The notes beneath the pieces are model-generated. The model had not been told where the DNA came from, ran no database searches, and saw only the letters and a program-made list of their open reading frames with translations. A stretch of 64,000 nt of DNA from Panulirus ornatus (Eukaryota; Arthropoda; Malacostraca; Decapoda; Palinuridae). This document shows positions 24,101 to 32,024 of this stretch, piece by piece (positions within the stretch are counted from its first letter, which is position 1; each line of letters begins with the position of its first letter). A program made the translations under genes and the position numbers. The stretch lies in the NCBI RefSeq assembly GCF_036320965.1, contig NC_092225.1, forward strand, positions 54,365,980 through 54,429,979, written 5' to 3'.

Positions 24101-27100
24101 TGGGGGATGTGGGGACCTGGAAAGTCAGTCAGTTGTGGTCTGTTGGCAAACGAGTTTGGAAGTGTGTTTGAAAGGATAGAGTTGAAAGACTGTGAATAAT
24201 AGCAAAATTATTAGGTTCAGCAGGGTTGACAGACAAATTAGTTGGGATGTAAATTTGAATGGAGAAAAATTGCAAGAAGCGAAGTATTTTAGATATCTGG
24301 GAGTGGATTTGGAAGCAAATGGAACCATGCAAGGTGATGTGAGTCATACGGTAAAGGAGGGGGCGAAGGTTCTGGGAGTGCTGAAGAATGTGTGGAAAGA
24401 GAGAAAATTATCTTGGAGGGAAAAAATGGGTGTGTTTGAAGGAATGGTAGTTGTGAGGCATGGACTATAGATGGGGCTTTGAGGAGGATGGTGGAGGTGT
24501 TGGAAATGAAATGTCGGAGGAAAATTTGTGGCATGAGGTGGTTTGATCAAGTAAGTAATGAAAGGGGTGAGAAGGAGGTGTGGTGATAAAAAGTGTGTGG
24601 TTAAGAAAGCAGAGGTGGGTATGTTGAAATGGACTGGACATATGATAAGAATGAGTGAGGAACATTTAACAAAGAATATATATATATGGGTCAAAAGTGG
24701 AGGGAACAAGAAGTGGGAGACCAAATTAGAGGTAGATGGATGGAGGGAAAAATATTTTGAGCCATTAGAGCCTCAACATGCAGGGGGGTGAAAGGCGTGC
24801 ATGGAATAGAGTGAATTTGAACGATGTGATTTATTGTCAATGACAGAACCAGGGCATGTGAAATGTCCATGGAAGCTCTGCAGGGTTTGGATATGGATAG
24901 GGAGCCTTGGTTTTGGTGCATCATACTTGACAGCTCATGTGCGGATGTGAGCAGATGTGGCCTTTCTTTGTCTGCTTGCTGGCACTATCTTGCATGGGGT
25001 GGTGATTGGTTGTGGGGGAGAAGAAGAAAATGTATATTATATTTTTTCTTTTCCTTCATTCATATGCGCTGTTGAGATTAAATGAAAGCGAGCAAGTATG
25101 AATATATACAGGTGTATATATGTATATGCATATATGTATACTTGTGTATTAGAAAGGACCACAATTTAGTGCGTTATCATGTATATTCCTACGAGTCCAT
25201 GGAGAAATGAAACACAATAAGTTCCCAAGTGCACTTTCGTGTAATAATCACGTCATCAGGGAAGATACAAGAAAGAAGTATAAGATACATATTTCTTTCT
25301 TGTATCTCCCCTGATAATGTGATCATTACAAGAGAGTGCACTTGGGAACTTATCGTGTTTCATTTCCTCATAGACTCACAGGAATACATATGTATATATA
25401 TATATGTGTATGTGGGTATAAGTATATATATCTGTGAATATGAGTAAATGTGTCTTTCTTCGTCTGTTTCTGATGCTACCTTGCCAACGGAGGAAACTGT
25501 GATCAAGTATGAAAAAATGAGATAGGACGAGATGGTGATATATTAGTTCTAGTCATGACACATCATGTTAACCACATGCATTATTATCTTTACATAACTT
25601 TTCACACATGGGCCACATTGATTACAAACATGAACTCTCATGTAGACCAACTAAATGAACTTATCACAGCCCTAATCCTGAGGATCCTAGGCTCTAATAT
25701 GAAGTATGGAGAAGATATCTGTGAATACATGAAAGGATGTGATATGTGACTTTGGATAAATGCAGTGTAAAGTAAAAATGAAACTCTATCAATGAGGTTA
25801 ATAATTCAAACTGATGGGGATGTTATCCAAATAAACTACCATAAACTGCAGATGCAGCTGTGTAAGAGGAACAACTGCATGAAATGAGACAACTGACATG
25901 TTTGGATAAACTGAAAAATCCATACTTATCTATGTGTATATGGCGTGCAACTTTCTAAACTTAACCCTACCACTGCAAACAAGAGAGGGAGCTCCCTTCC
26001 CTCAGCACAGCTGGGGAGAAAAGATAATCTTTTCATTGTGACAGCAAAGGGTATTTCTACCTATCTAAAAAAAACTGAATCTATTCAAGTGCCCGTGGTT
26101 ATATCATCACTGTGCAGCATCATATTGGATGTAATGTCAGCCAAATTCAGCCACTAAGTGCTGCCACATGTATGAATAAGCTGTCACATTTTTCTCATTT
26201 CTATTTTGTCAGTAAAATATTATCTGTGTTATCACTTTTCAGTGTTTGTGTTAGCATATATAAGTTTGTATAAAATATCTCCTCTGCATGATATTAATAA
26301 AAGTAAACTATACTAGAGTCTGGTACATGCTGCAAAAGCAGTGTTAACTCCTTCCTCCTATATCTATAGGGTTATAACTGTACACACAATTGCTCTGGTA
26401 AATATGTCACTGCAACAGAGACACTACTGTGACCTTAATGACACCAGATTTGAAATGTGAGGAGGACAAATACAGGACCTAAAGCAAAGGAGTTTACAAC
26501 TATGTGTCACATGAAGTTTTTATTACTCATCCTACTTACTAGAGCATCAGATTGAGCAGGAACAGTGTGGTTTCAGAAGTGGTAGAGGATGTGTGGATCA
26601 AGTATTTGCTTTGAAGAATGTATGTGAGAAATACTTAGAAAAGCAGATGGATTTGCATGTAGCATTTATGGATCTGGAGAAGGCATACAATAGAGTTGAT
26701 AGAGATGCTCTGTGGAAGATATTAAGAATATATGGTGTGGGAAGTAAGTTGCTAGAAGCAGTGAAAAGCTTTTATTGAAGATGTAAGGCATGTATACGAG
26801 TAGGAAGAGAGGAAAGTGATTGGTTCCCAGTGAATGTCGGTTTGCGGCAGGGGTGTGTGATGTCTCCATGGCTGTTTAATTTGTTTATGGATGGGGTTGT
26901 CAGGGAGATGAATGCAAGAGTTTTGGAGAGAGGGGCAAGTATGCAGTCTGTTGGGGATGAGAGGGTTTGGGAAGTGTCAGTTGTTGTTCGCTGATAATAC
27001 AGCTGGTGGCTGATTCGGGTGAGAAACTGCAGAAGTTGTGACTGAGTTTGTGAAAGAAGAAAGCTGAGAGTAAATGTGAATAAGAGAAAGGTTATTAGGT

Positions 27101-30100
27101 ACAGTAGGGTTGAGGGACAAGTCAATTGGGAAGTAAGTTTGAATGGAGAAAAACTGGAGGAAGTGAAGTGTTTTAGATATCTGGGAGTGGATTTGACAGC
27201 GGATGGAACATGGAAGTGGAAGTGAGTCACAGGGTGGGGAAGGGGGCAACGGTTCTGGGAGTGTTGAAAAATGTGTGGAAGGCAAGAACGTCATCTTGGA
27301 AGGCAAAAATGAGTATGTCTGAAGGAATAGTAGTTCCAACAATGTTATGTGGTTGTGAGGCATGGGTGACAGATAGGGTCATGCAGAGGAGGGTGGATGT
27401 GTTGGAAATGAGATGTTTGAGGACAATATGTGGTGTAAGGTGGTTTGATCAAGTAAGTAATGAAAGGGTAAGAGCGATGTATGGTAATGAAAAGAGTGTG
27501 GGTGAGAGAGCAGAAGAGGGTGTATTGAAATGGTTTGGTCACATGGAGAGAATGAGTGAGGAAATATTGACAAAAAGGATATATGTGTCAGAGGTGGAGG
27601 GAACGAGGAGAAGTGGGAGACCAAATTGGAGGTGGAGGGATGGAGTGAAAAAGATTTTGAGCGATCAGGGCCTGAACATACAGGAGGGTGAAAGGCATGC
27701 AAGGAATGGAGTGAATTGGAACGATGTGGTATACCAGGGTTGAAGTGCTGTCAATGGATTGAACTAGGGCATGTGAAGCATTTGGGGTAAACCATGGAAA
27801 GTTTTGTGGGGCCTGGATGTGGAAAGGGAGCTGTGGTTTCGGTGCATTACACATGACAACTAGAGTCTGAGTGTGGACGAATGTGGCCTTTGTTGTCCTT
27901 TCCTAGTGCTACCTTGCACACATGCGGGGGAGGTGGGGTGTCATTTCACGTGTGGCAGGGTGGCGGCGGGAATGGATGAGGGCAGCATGTATGAATATGT
28001 GCATGTGTAAATATGTATATGTCTGCATATATATATGTATGAATACGTTGAAATGTGCAGGTATGTATATGTGCGTGAGTGGGTGTTTATGTATATACAT
28101 GTGTATGTGGGTGGGTTGGGCCATTCTTTCGTCTGTTTCCTTGCGCTACCTCGCTAACGCAGGAGACAATGACAAAGTATAATAAATAAATACTAAATCA
28201 AACAAAATACAATCTGATTCACTCAATACAGTACTTACTTCATCCATATGAGGTCTGCCAGTGTCCATCTCTGGTTTAGCACTCACAATTCTGTAGAAGC
28301 ATGGTTCTTTGTACCTCTGAAAACGACTCCTAATAACCATTCTCCCTTCCCCAAAGTTCTTAAGATGGCCCACAATCTCCCATAACCTGAAAAAATACAT
28401 ATTTGATAAACTCTCCCTTTGCAAAGTTTTATGAAATATGACACACAAGAATTATGAATCCAATTTCATTTAAATTAAATGGTACTCTTCTAAAATAAGA
28501 TCTCTAGTATAAGTTACCTGGGACTGAGTAGTGTCTGGACTTTGCTTCCCCCCCCCTTTTTTTTTTCACAGATACCGCTGCTTCTAGTGGGTTTTCCAGT
28601 CATAAACATTATTTTTGATTTTGATAAACCACAGGACCCCATTCATGGGACTGAGCTTCAAGACTACAGTCCAAGCTGAAACTGGGAAATAATGGTCTTC
28701 TTTGGAGCATTGAGTTTCATGATGAGACTTAACTCCTTTCTGTCTACTACTGATGATACAACTTCACTGAGGATGACTTTTCAATCATGAAATACCCACA
28801 TGGTATAACACCTAAAAGTTAATGGTACTACCTTGCTGAAGCTATTTCCCGTATTAGCAAGGTAGCATCAAGAAAAGAGGACTGAGCTGCAGAGGGAAGA
28901 TCCTCACTTGGCCCCCTTCTCTGTTCTTTCTCTTGTAAAAGTAAAATCTGGAGGGGAGGATTTCCAGCCCTCCACTCCCATCCCTTTCAGTGAAATGTTT
29001 TAGATAACCGGGAGTGGACATAGCAGCAAACTGAACCATGGAAGTGGAAGTTAATCAGAGGATGAGGGAGGGGGTGAAGGTTCTGGAAGCAATGAAAAAT
29101 GTGTGAAAAGAAAAAATGTTACCTGAGAGGGCAAAGTTGTGCATTTTTTAAGCAACAGTGCCCCAACAATATCATGTGGACATGAGGCAAAGGCTATGGA
29201 TAATCTTAAGATAATATTGGAAAATCTCTCATAATGCTTCCCCAAGCCAATGATTATCAATGATGATCAAAATGTAATCATATATAAAATTAATTACAAA
29301 CCATAATACCCCCAGCAACATTAAACCCCAGAATCGTATTCACTGAGAAAAATAATACTTAAAATGAAGTTTTCAATCAAACTTAATGTCAGAAAAATTG
29401 AAAAAATTGCAGGTATTTTTCTAGGACAAAAAATGTTTTTCTGAAGTTCAAATATAACATAATGAAATGCTTCTATACTTGAAATAATCTTGGAAAATAT
29501 CTCATAATACTTCCCTAAGCCTACAGATACTCACATTAAACACAAAGCAAATGATCAATAAAATTCAATCATTTAAAGACTCAATTACATGACTTAATGA
29601 TCCTGTAAACAACATTTCAAACCCAGATTCATATTCAGCATGAAAAATAGTCCTTCCATTGAGTTTTCAAGCAAATCTATCGAAATCAGAAAAATAGCAA
29701 AAATTGCAGGTAATAGTTCTCTGTATCTTTAAGCCCAATAAAAACTTTTGTTTTAAGTGATTTATAACATAAATGCTTTTACACTTAAAATAACACTATA
29801 AAATATCTCATAATACTTCCCTGAGCCAACTCACTTAATCCAAGTTGAATGATGATTAAAATGTAATAATTTTTTGATTTAATCACAGGCCAAACAATAT
29901 TTCAATACCAGTATTGCATTCACCATGGAAAATAGTACTTTCCTCAGGTTTTGAAGCAAATCGAATGACCTCAGAAAAATAGCAAAATTTGCAGGGTATT
30001 TTTACCCCAAAAACTATTTGTTTTAGAATTGAAATATAACTTAACAAAATGCTTCCATACTTGAAATAATCATGGAAATATTCTCAAACTCCTCTGAACT

Positions 30101-32024
30101 GACAAATACTCACTAAATATGAGGCAAAAGATTATCAAAATATAATAATTCAAACACTTAATAACAGGACTTTATGACCAAGGAAACAGTATTTCAAATC
30201 CAGATTTGTATGCAGCAGGAAAAATAGTCCTAATACTGAGCCTTTCATGCAAATCTACTAACCTTAGATAAATAACGAAAACTGCAGGTATTGCAGGGTA
30301 TTCTCTAGTGCAAAAAAATTTTTTGTTTTAAACTTGAAATATAACTTAATTACAACAGCAAATATTCCAGGTATTTTACAGGGTAATTTTTCAGCCCAAA
30401 AAACTTGAAATAATCATGGAAAGTAACTGATAATACTTCCCTGATCTGACAGACACTCGCTAAATGCAAAGTGAATGGTAATTAAAATGTAATAATCTAT
30501 AGACTCATTACAGGACTTAATGACCTCTTCCCACCAACAATATTTCAAACCTAGATTAGTGTTTGGCAAGAAAAGAGTTCTTATACTGAGGTTTTAAAGT
30601 AAATCTATTCATTTCATAGGAGAAAAACTGCAGGTTTTGGGTTTCTTTTTAGAGCCAAACACCTTGTTGTTTTAAAGTGTGAAGACTCAACAATGCATTC
30701 ATCCACATCCTTCAATTTTGCTACTTCTTTCACTTGATCTGCATCTCATCTTTACACATCTTCCTCAATAAACTTGGACAGGGTATCTCAGTGGGGTAGA
30801 TGAAATCTAATCCAGTTTAATACCTCCAAGACCCAGCTTCTGCCCAACTCTCTATCTGAAACTCCTCACAACTTTCGTCTCTCCTTGGAAGGTTTTGTAA
30901 TTTCACTGCTTGACTCAATGAACATAATTGGTATTATTGTAACATCCATTCTTTCTTGGAAACCCCCACATTACAGAAATATCTAAGTCTACCTCTAAGA
31001 AGCTGAGTGTCCTATTTAGATGTCGAAGCTTTTTTCTTCTGAGCAGTTGTTCCATTTATACAAAAGACTGATTTGTCCTTGTATGGAGTACTGCTCTCAC
31101 ATCTGGGGTGGTTCTCCATCTGCATCCTTACTTGACACAGTTGAAAGCGGTCCAACTTATAATCTCTCCAGGCTAACTTCCAAACTTGAACCTCTTTCTC
31201 TACAATGCAATGCTGGTGAACTTTTTTTTCCCCTCTTCTATTAGTATTACTCTGGTTTTTGCTACTAAGAGCTGGCTGCTCGTGTGCCCCCACCACTAGC
31301 TAAACCATGCAATACTGCTGAGTAACCCTGATTGCTCTGAGGGCATTGGTATATCAAGTGTAGTCTGTTCTGATGACTGATGCTTCACCTACACCGTGAA
31401 GCTTTGGAACTCATTATCTTCTAATGTCTCTCTCAGTAACTATGATTTGGCACATTCTTAAAGACATGTTTTCCACTTCCTCCCAAATTCATAAATACTT
31501 TCCTTTGTCTATTGTGTTCCCTTTTATTATCATCTCTAGATTTCACTTAAGGCACGGCCTTGCAGTGGATTTTTGTCTGTGACTAGTCTCCAACCAAAAC
31601 AAAAAAAAATCTATAAACTAAAATTGCCTTTTCGATATGGCTGAATAAAACAAAATGCCCAAAATCACTCTGCACAAATGACAATGTATTATCTAAATAC
31701 TAAATCTTAACACTGCAGATCAAAATCCCTCAATAATGAAAGCTAATAAAATTGATGCGGAGCTATTCTTAACAATTACCTAAAAATCCATTATAATAAT
31801 TGTAATACGATGCTAAATTGATAAATAACCCTTAAAAATTCTAAGTTATGTATTACGTGACAAGCATATAGCACTTTCTAAGAAATCCACATTAACAATC
31901 ATCATACTATCACTGCTATGAGGTGCTGGCTCAAAAGGCGGTCTGCCTTCTACTAGAAAAGGATTTCCAATGCAAACCTTCTTCCATAAAAATCATGTGT
32001 CCGTCCTACTAAGACGTATGGCAT
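2135..32024 (-). CDS. mRpS34: mRpS34: mitochondrial ribosomal protein mS34, four coding exons
   Basis: Encodes mS34, a metazoan-specific structural protein of the small subunit of the mitochondrial ribosome, made in the cytosol and imported into the matrix. Coding exons on the minus strand are 31978-32024, 28239-28386, 19927-20133 and 2135-2299. Their phases fit: exon 1 ends two bases into an Arg codon, later junctions fall between codons. The product is 188 residues. Seen motifs are [15 protein letters not shown] at the N terminus, [15 protein letters not shown] then [13 protein letters not shown] (exon 2), a [13 protein letters not shown] stretch (exon 3), and PPLLK joined to ILAEREG (exon 4). 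This is the order of conserved blocks in animal mS34, including the LIPKHEE-type block and the PPLL-x-IxAER junction. Human mS34 is 218 residues, so this is a slightly shorter complete protein. Introns are about 3.6, 8.1 and 17.6 kb, filled with LINEs and tandem repeats. Splice sites are canonical but inferred by eye. Confidence 0.9.
2300..2817. other. mRpS34 intron 3, 3' end; nothing else recognised
   Basis: A/T-rich sequence between exon 4 and the SINE-like insertion at 2818. It would contain the branch point of intron 3. No ORF or repeat of note. Confidence 0.5.
2818..3055 (+). mobile_element. SINE-like decapod repeat
   Basis: Begins with CTATTCGCTATTTCCCGC followed by GATAGCGAGGTAGCG, passes an internal poly-A at 2924-2940, and ends near CCCCTATCCCCAGGGAATAT. 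The first part recurs degenerately at 28838-28985 and the last part at about 15218-15331, so this is a dispersed family. The leading block resembles the inverted 3' tail of the RTE-like LINE (GCGAGGTAGCGCAAGGAAAC), which suggests a LINE-partnered SINE. Orientation is a guess. It ends in a (TA)n tract. Confidence 0.6.
3056..3114. repeat. (TA)n microsatellite
   Basis: Uninterrupted TA dinucleotides over about 59 bp, placed exactly between the SINE-like repeat and a LINE 3' fragment. Confidence 0.95.
3115..3470 (+). mobile_element. RTE-like LINE, 3' end of ORF and 3' UTR (diverged)
   Basis: Starts with codons for [10 protein letters not shown], matching the [10 protein letters not shown] stretch of the LINE C terminus (compare 36043-36072). 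It continues through a degraded GRP-type motif and the 3' UTR (CATACTTGACAGCTGGAGAG corresponds to the same UTR position at 24925). Indels and stops make it non-functional. Confidence 0.75.
3535..4443 (-). pseudogene. Nadsyn1: C-terminal part of glutamine-dependent NAD+ synthetase (NADSYN1-like), 5'-truncated
   Basis: An open frame of 302 codons reads [12 protein letters not shown], then [59 protein letters not shown] and [16 protein letters not shown]. These match, in order, the end of the ammonia-ligase domain and C-terminal region of animal NADSYN1, the cytosolic enzyme that amidates deamido-NAD+ to NAD+ using glutamine. The part after about residue 165 is a Ser-rich tail of roughly 140 residues that I do not know from the vertebrate enzyme. 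Upstream, the codon before the conserved IGG is TAA (4446-4444), and no AG acceptor lies between it and IGG. An acceptor is possible only at 4427-4426, inside the homology. The glutaminase domain and the P-loop half of the synthetase are not visible elsewhere in the window. It lies in sense orientation in mRpS34 intron 3. It is either a truncated duplicate or retrocopy with a long surviving frame, or a real last exon with unusual splicing. Confidence 0.75.
4454..5159. repeat. Two-copy tandem repeat, period about 355 bp
   Basis: Copy 1 at about 4454-4800 and copy 2 at about 4808-5159 share long blocks: ACATCC(C/G)TCAAGCTTCCTCTG, CTGAAGGAGAGTAATA, AATAGTCCCCACAAATGGTG, CCTGCAGTCATTTTCAACA and GAGATGCATGTTCATG. 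The copies differ by many substitutions and small indels, so the duplication is old. Copy 1 abuts the broken end of the NAD synthetase fragment. Copy 2 ends exactly where the 90-bp satellite begins. Confidence 0.85.
5158..12437. repeat. LINE-endonuclease-derived satellite, 79 units of 90/96 bp
   Basis: Head-to-tail array of a unit beginning TTCCATGCCCTCCCATAC and ending in CATACATACCACAC. From 5161 to 12420 there are 7260 bp: 54 short units of 90 bp and 25 long units of 96 bp (54x90+25x96=7260), then a 17-bp partial unit. Long units carry an extra TCTTCC. By eye I saw no other differences. Order (S short, L long): S8 L S L5 S L3 S L S11 L S L S8 L S4 L S4 L S L S9 L4 S L S L S L2 S L S. On the minus strand each unit reads [18 protein letters not shown], then KEGCVILL, stop, PRVW. 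This is a segment of the LINE endonuclease seen at 15336-16340. Because both unit lengths are multiples of three, the plus strand stays open for 2480 codons (5082-12524), which I take as incidental. The array lies in mRpS34 intron 3. Confidence 0.97.
12438..12468 (-). other. Satellite-to-LINE junction
   Basis: After the last partial unit come 31 bp identical to the right flank of the two-unit repeat at 16158-16188 (ACTTGCATCCATCATTTCC...). The sequence then becomes the antisense 3' ORF region of an RTE-like LINE (TCTTTCCACCTCCAATTGG). The switch lies within TTTTCACTCCA (12458-12468), which also occurs at the matching place in an undisturbed LINE copy (22181-22191). Endonuclease-type and C-terminal LINE sequences are therefore fused at an 11-bp shared word. 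Confidence 0.8.
12469..15180 (-). mobile_element. RTE-like LINE, near complete EN-RT ORF with frame breaks
   Basis: On the minus strand, from 15150 downward: endonuclease start [19 protein letters not shown] (14884-15150); endonuclease core with MGDLNAKV and [20 protein letters not shown] (14520-14870); the [10 protein letters not shown] block and a basic linker (13998-14486); fingers and palm with [17 protein letters not shown] and [15 protein letters not shown] (13279-13923); then palm and thumb with the catalytic [11 protein letters not shown] motif and YGCEALG (12606-13292). Several stops and at least one frameshift (near 13285, in AYDxxDRDALW) disable it. The C-terminal zone is internally deleted and its 3' UTR is replaced by the satellite. 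It is the longest copy of this family here and a good reference for the others. Confidence 0.92.
15181..15335. mobile_element. SINE-like repeat segment next to the LINE 5' end
   Basis: GGAAGGGAGGGTTTCTAGCC through TTAGTCGCCTTCTACGACAT to TTCTCCCCAATCCCCAGGGA matches the second half of the SINE-like repeat at 2940-3050. It abuts the 5' side of the LINE copy to its left. It is either the LINE 5' leader shared with the SINE family or a separate insertion. Confidence 0.6.
15336..16690 (-). mobile_element. Second LINE subfamily: endonuclease fragment
   Basis: The minus strand from 16340 reads [40 protein letters not shown] and [12 protein letters not shown], into the two satellite-type units, and then, frame-broken, through a YAPVDM-like stretch, [18 protein letters not shown] and [13 protein letters not shown], ending with a LIDYVSVVL block (15338-15586). 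These are the ordered blocks of an APE-type LINE endonuclease. It is a different subfamily from the 12.5-15.2 kb copy. The part above 16340 looks like 5' leader. Many stops are present. Confidence 0.8.
15962..16157. repeat. Two-unit copy of the 90/96-bp satellite inside a LINE
   Basis: One long (96 bp) and one short (90 bp) unit plus a partial unit, identical by eye to the big array and ending with the same partial unit and flank. The right side continues into uninterrupted endonuclease codons ([12 protein letters not shown]), so this is the native context of the unit. The left side breaks at TCTATCCATGCTCTA / ACCCTCCCATAC. This is the likely seed, or a sibling, of the 79-unit array. Confidence 0.9.
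16691..17129. other. mRpS34 intron 3; nothing recognised
   Basis: A/T-rich, with no coding potential or clear repeat. It separates two minus-strand LINE fragments. Confidence 0.45.
17130..19294 (-). mobile_element. RTE-like LINE copy, 3' UTR to linker, heavily mutated
   Basis: The 3' UTR (TTTTCCATGGTTTACCCCAA) lies at 17228-17250. ORF pieces on the minus strand follow the LINE order upward in coordinates: the C-terminal region near 17350-17560; thumb and palm near 17700-18230; [18 protein letters not shown] and [10 protein letters not shown] (18244-18534); [20 protein letters not shown] (18507-18740); linker near 18900-19250. Frequent indels show it is older than the 12.5 kb copy. Confidence 0.85.
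19295..19450 (+). mobile_element. LINE fragment in opposite orientation
   Basis: The plus strand reads [27 protein letters not shown], the same reverse-transcriptase block found antisense at 13650-13730 and 18560-18640. It starts where the minus-strand copy stops, giving an inverted LINE pair. Homology fades near 19450. Confidence 0.75.
19451..19926. other. mRpS34 intron 3, 5' end; nothing recognised
   Basis: No coding potential beyond the neighbouring exon. The intron donor GTTGGT starts at 19926 on the minus strand. Confidence 0.45.
19927..20133 (-). CDS. mRpS34: mRpS34 exon 3
   Basis: Acceptor TTTATTTTTCAG precedes 20133; the donor AAG|GTTGGT follows 19927. It encodes residues 66-134: [49 protein letters not shown] and ending MPPLLK. 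The D-x-RLIxKHEE segment and the PPLL end are the family signature of mS34. Length is 207 bp, phase 0 at both ends. Confidence 0.9.
20234..20404. repeat. Foldback (inverted repeat) element
   Basis: The left arm starts CCATGGCCACCCCATTTAAG (20234) and runs to about 20292. The right arm, about 20346-20404, ends CTTAAGGGGGTAACCATGG. The arms are imperfect inverted copies of about 58 bp around a loop of about 53 bp. It lies 100 bp upstream of exon 3 inside mRpS34 intron 2. A non-autonomous foldback/MITE is likely. Confidence 0.6.
20405..21644. other. mRpS34 intron 2; nothing recognised
   Basis: About 1.2 kb of A/T-rich sequence. CCTAATGTTC is locally repeated near 20470-20500. No gene or clear element. 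Confidence 0.45.
21645..22560 (-). mobile_element. RTE-like LINE 3' end with tail, UTR and C terminus
   Basis: Antisense LINE starting with its 3' tail (CTGTCGCTGTTTCCTGCG, GCGAGGTTGCGCAAGGAAAC at 21654-21694), then the 3' UTR with short CATACATA repeats, then the C-terminal [43 protein letters not shown] at 22173-22370. 5'-truncated near 22560. Its C-terminal region (TTTTCACTCCATCCTTCC at 22181) shows the uninterrupted version of the sequence joined to the satellite at 12458. Confidence 0.88.
22561..23809. other. mRpS34 intron 2; no gene recognised
   Basis: A/T-rich DNA. 23460-23640 has three loose direct repeats of about 60 bp (GAAAGGGAAAAGGACAAAATGC / GTATGTCAAAAAAGATTGCTGG). Parts of 23100-23800 may be very old LINE sequence on the plus strand, but I cannot show it. 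Confidence 0.4.
23810..25080 (+). mobile_element. RTE-like LINE copy, old
   Basis: Starts in the palm ([23 protein letters not shown] reading), continues through [39 protein letters not shown] and [16 protein letters not shown] (24192-24470), then [18 protein letters not shown] (24558-24791) and a 3' UTR to about 25080. The catalytic FADD motif is lost in a degraded stretch near 24120. Several frameshifts. Confidence 0.82.
25184..25386. repeat. Near-perfect foldback element, about 94-bp arms
   Basis: Left arm 25184-25277 (TATTCCTACGAGTCCATGG ... GATACAAGAAAGAA), 15-nt loop 25278-25292, right arm 25293-25386 (TTCTTTCTTGTATCTCCCC ... ATAGACTCACAGGAATA). The arms match as inverted copies with scattered mismatches, including TTCCCAAGTGCACT against AGTGCACTTGGGAA. 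No coding capacity. I recall similar TTCCCAAGTGCACTTTCGTG palindromes as common in decapod DNA. It is in mRpS34 intron 2. Confidence 0.85.
25387..26540. other. mRpS34 intron 2; nothing recognised
   Basis: No exon signature or repeat beyond short TATA-rich runs at 25388-25440. Confidence 0.45.
26541..28195 (+). mobile_element. RTE-like LINE, 5'-truncated, complete 3' UTR and tail
   Basis: Begins at [20 protein letters not shown] in the fingers/palm, with [20 protein letters not shown] (26593-26778) and [18 protein letters not shown] near 26850. The FADD motif is frameshifted near 26990. The C-terminal half is open at 27210-27743 ([49 protein letters not shown]). The 3' UTR and tail (TTTCGTCTGTTTCCTTGCGC) run to about 28195 with (ATAA)n. 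Opposite in strand to mRpS34, ending about 45 bp from the exon 2 donor. Confidence 0.9.
28239..28386 (-). CDS. mRpS34: mRpS34 exon 2
   Basis: Acceptor TATTTTTTCAG (AG at 28388-28387) and donor GAA|GTAAGT (GT at 28238-28237) on the minus strand. 148 bp encode residues 16-65: [49 protein letters not shown]. The first base completes the Arg codon left open by exon 1. This is the most conserved mS34 block (LxEIxGxLxxFGxGRxVxR, then EPCxxxI). Confidence 0.93.
28387..28819. other. mRpS34 intron 1, 3' part; nothing recognised
   Basis: No repeat or exon seen. A C/T homopolymer run lies at 28549-28566. Confidence 0.45.
28820..28988 (+). mobile_element. SINE-like repeat, diverged, fused to LINE sequence
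   Basis: CTATTTCCCGTATTAGCAAG, AGAGGGAAGATCCTCACTTG and GGAGGGGAGGATTTCCAGCC match the SINE-like repeat at 2828-2965. It switches directly into LINE ORF sequence at about 28989 (TTTCAG / TGAAATGTTTTAGATAACCG). Confidence 0.65.
28989..29217 (+). mobile_element. RTE-like LINE fragment
   Basis: Matches the [20 protein letters not shown] region of the younger copies (35658-35720) followed by a degraded [12 protein letters not shown] stretch and YGCEAW zone (near 29170). Frameshifted and short. Confidence 0.75.
29218..30690. repeat. Five-copy diverged tandem repeat, period about 270-345 bp
   Basis: A unit starting GGAAAATATCTCATAATACT-like recurs at about 29218, 29492, 29795, 30073 and 30417. 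Shared inner blocks are CTCACTAAA, (A/C)AACATTTCAAACCCAGATT, GAAAAATAGTCCTT, TTTCAAGCAAATCTA, CAGAAAAATAGCAAAA and TTGCAGGTATT. Copies differ by many substitutions and indels, so this is an old array in mRpS34 intron 1. The first copy overlaps the end of the LINE fragment. No coding capacity. Confidence 0.82.
30700..31560 (+). mobile_element. Jockey/CR1-type LINE fragment, C terminus of RT
   Basis: The plus strand reads [20 protein letters not shown] and CSHIWGG at 31035-31120, the classic LxxLYxxxxxPxxEYCSxxW block of non-LTR retrotransposons. Downstream a degraded [19 protein letters not shown] (31386-31440) marks the usual RLWNSLP tail. Stops and shifts throughout. Clade uncertain. It differs from the RTE-like family. 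Confidence 0.75.
31978..32024 (-). CDS. mRpS34: mRpS34 exon 1 (start codon)
   Basis: ATG at 32024-32022 followed by codons for [15 protein letters not shown] plus two bases of the next Arg. The donor AG|GTTTGC starts at 31977. The MPYxxxGRTxDFxGxxLWEI reading across the exon 1-2 junction is the N terminus expected for arthropod mS34, which fixes this start. The short basic N terminus probably serves for import. The 5' UTR is probably at 32025-32130. Confidence 0.85.
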
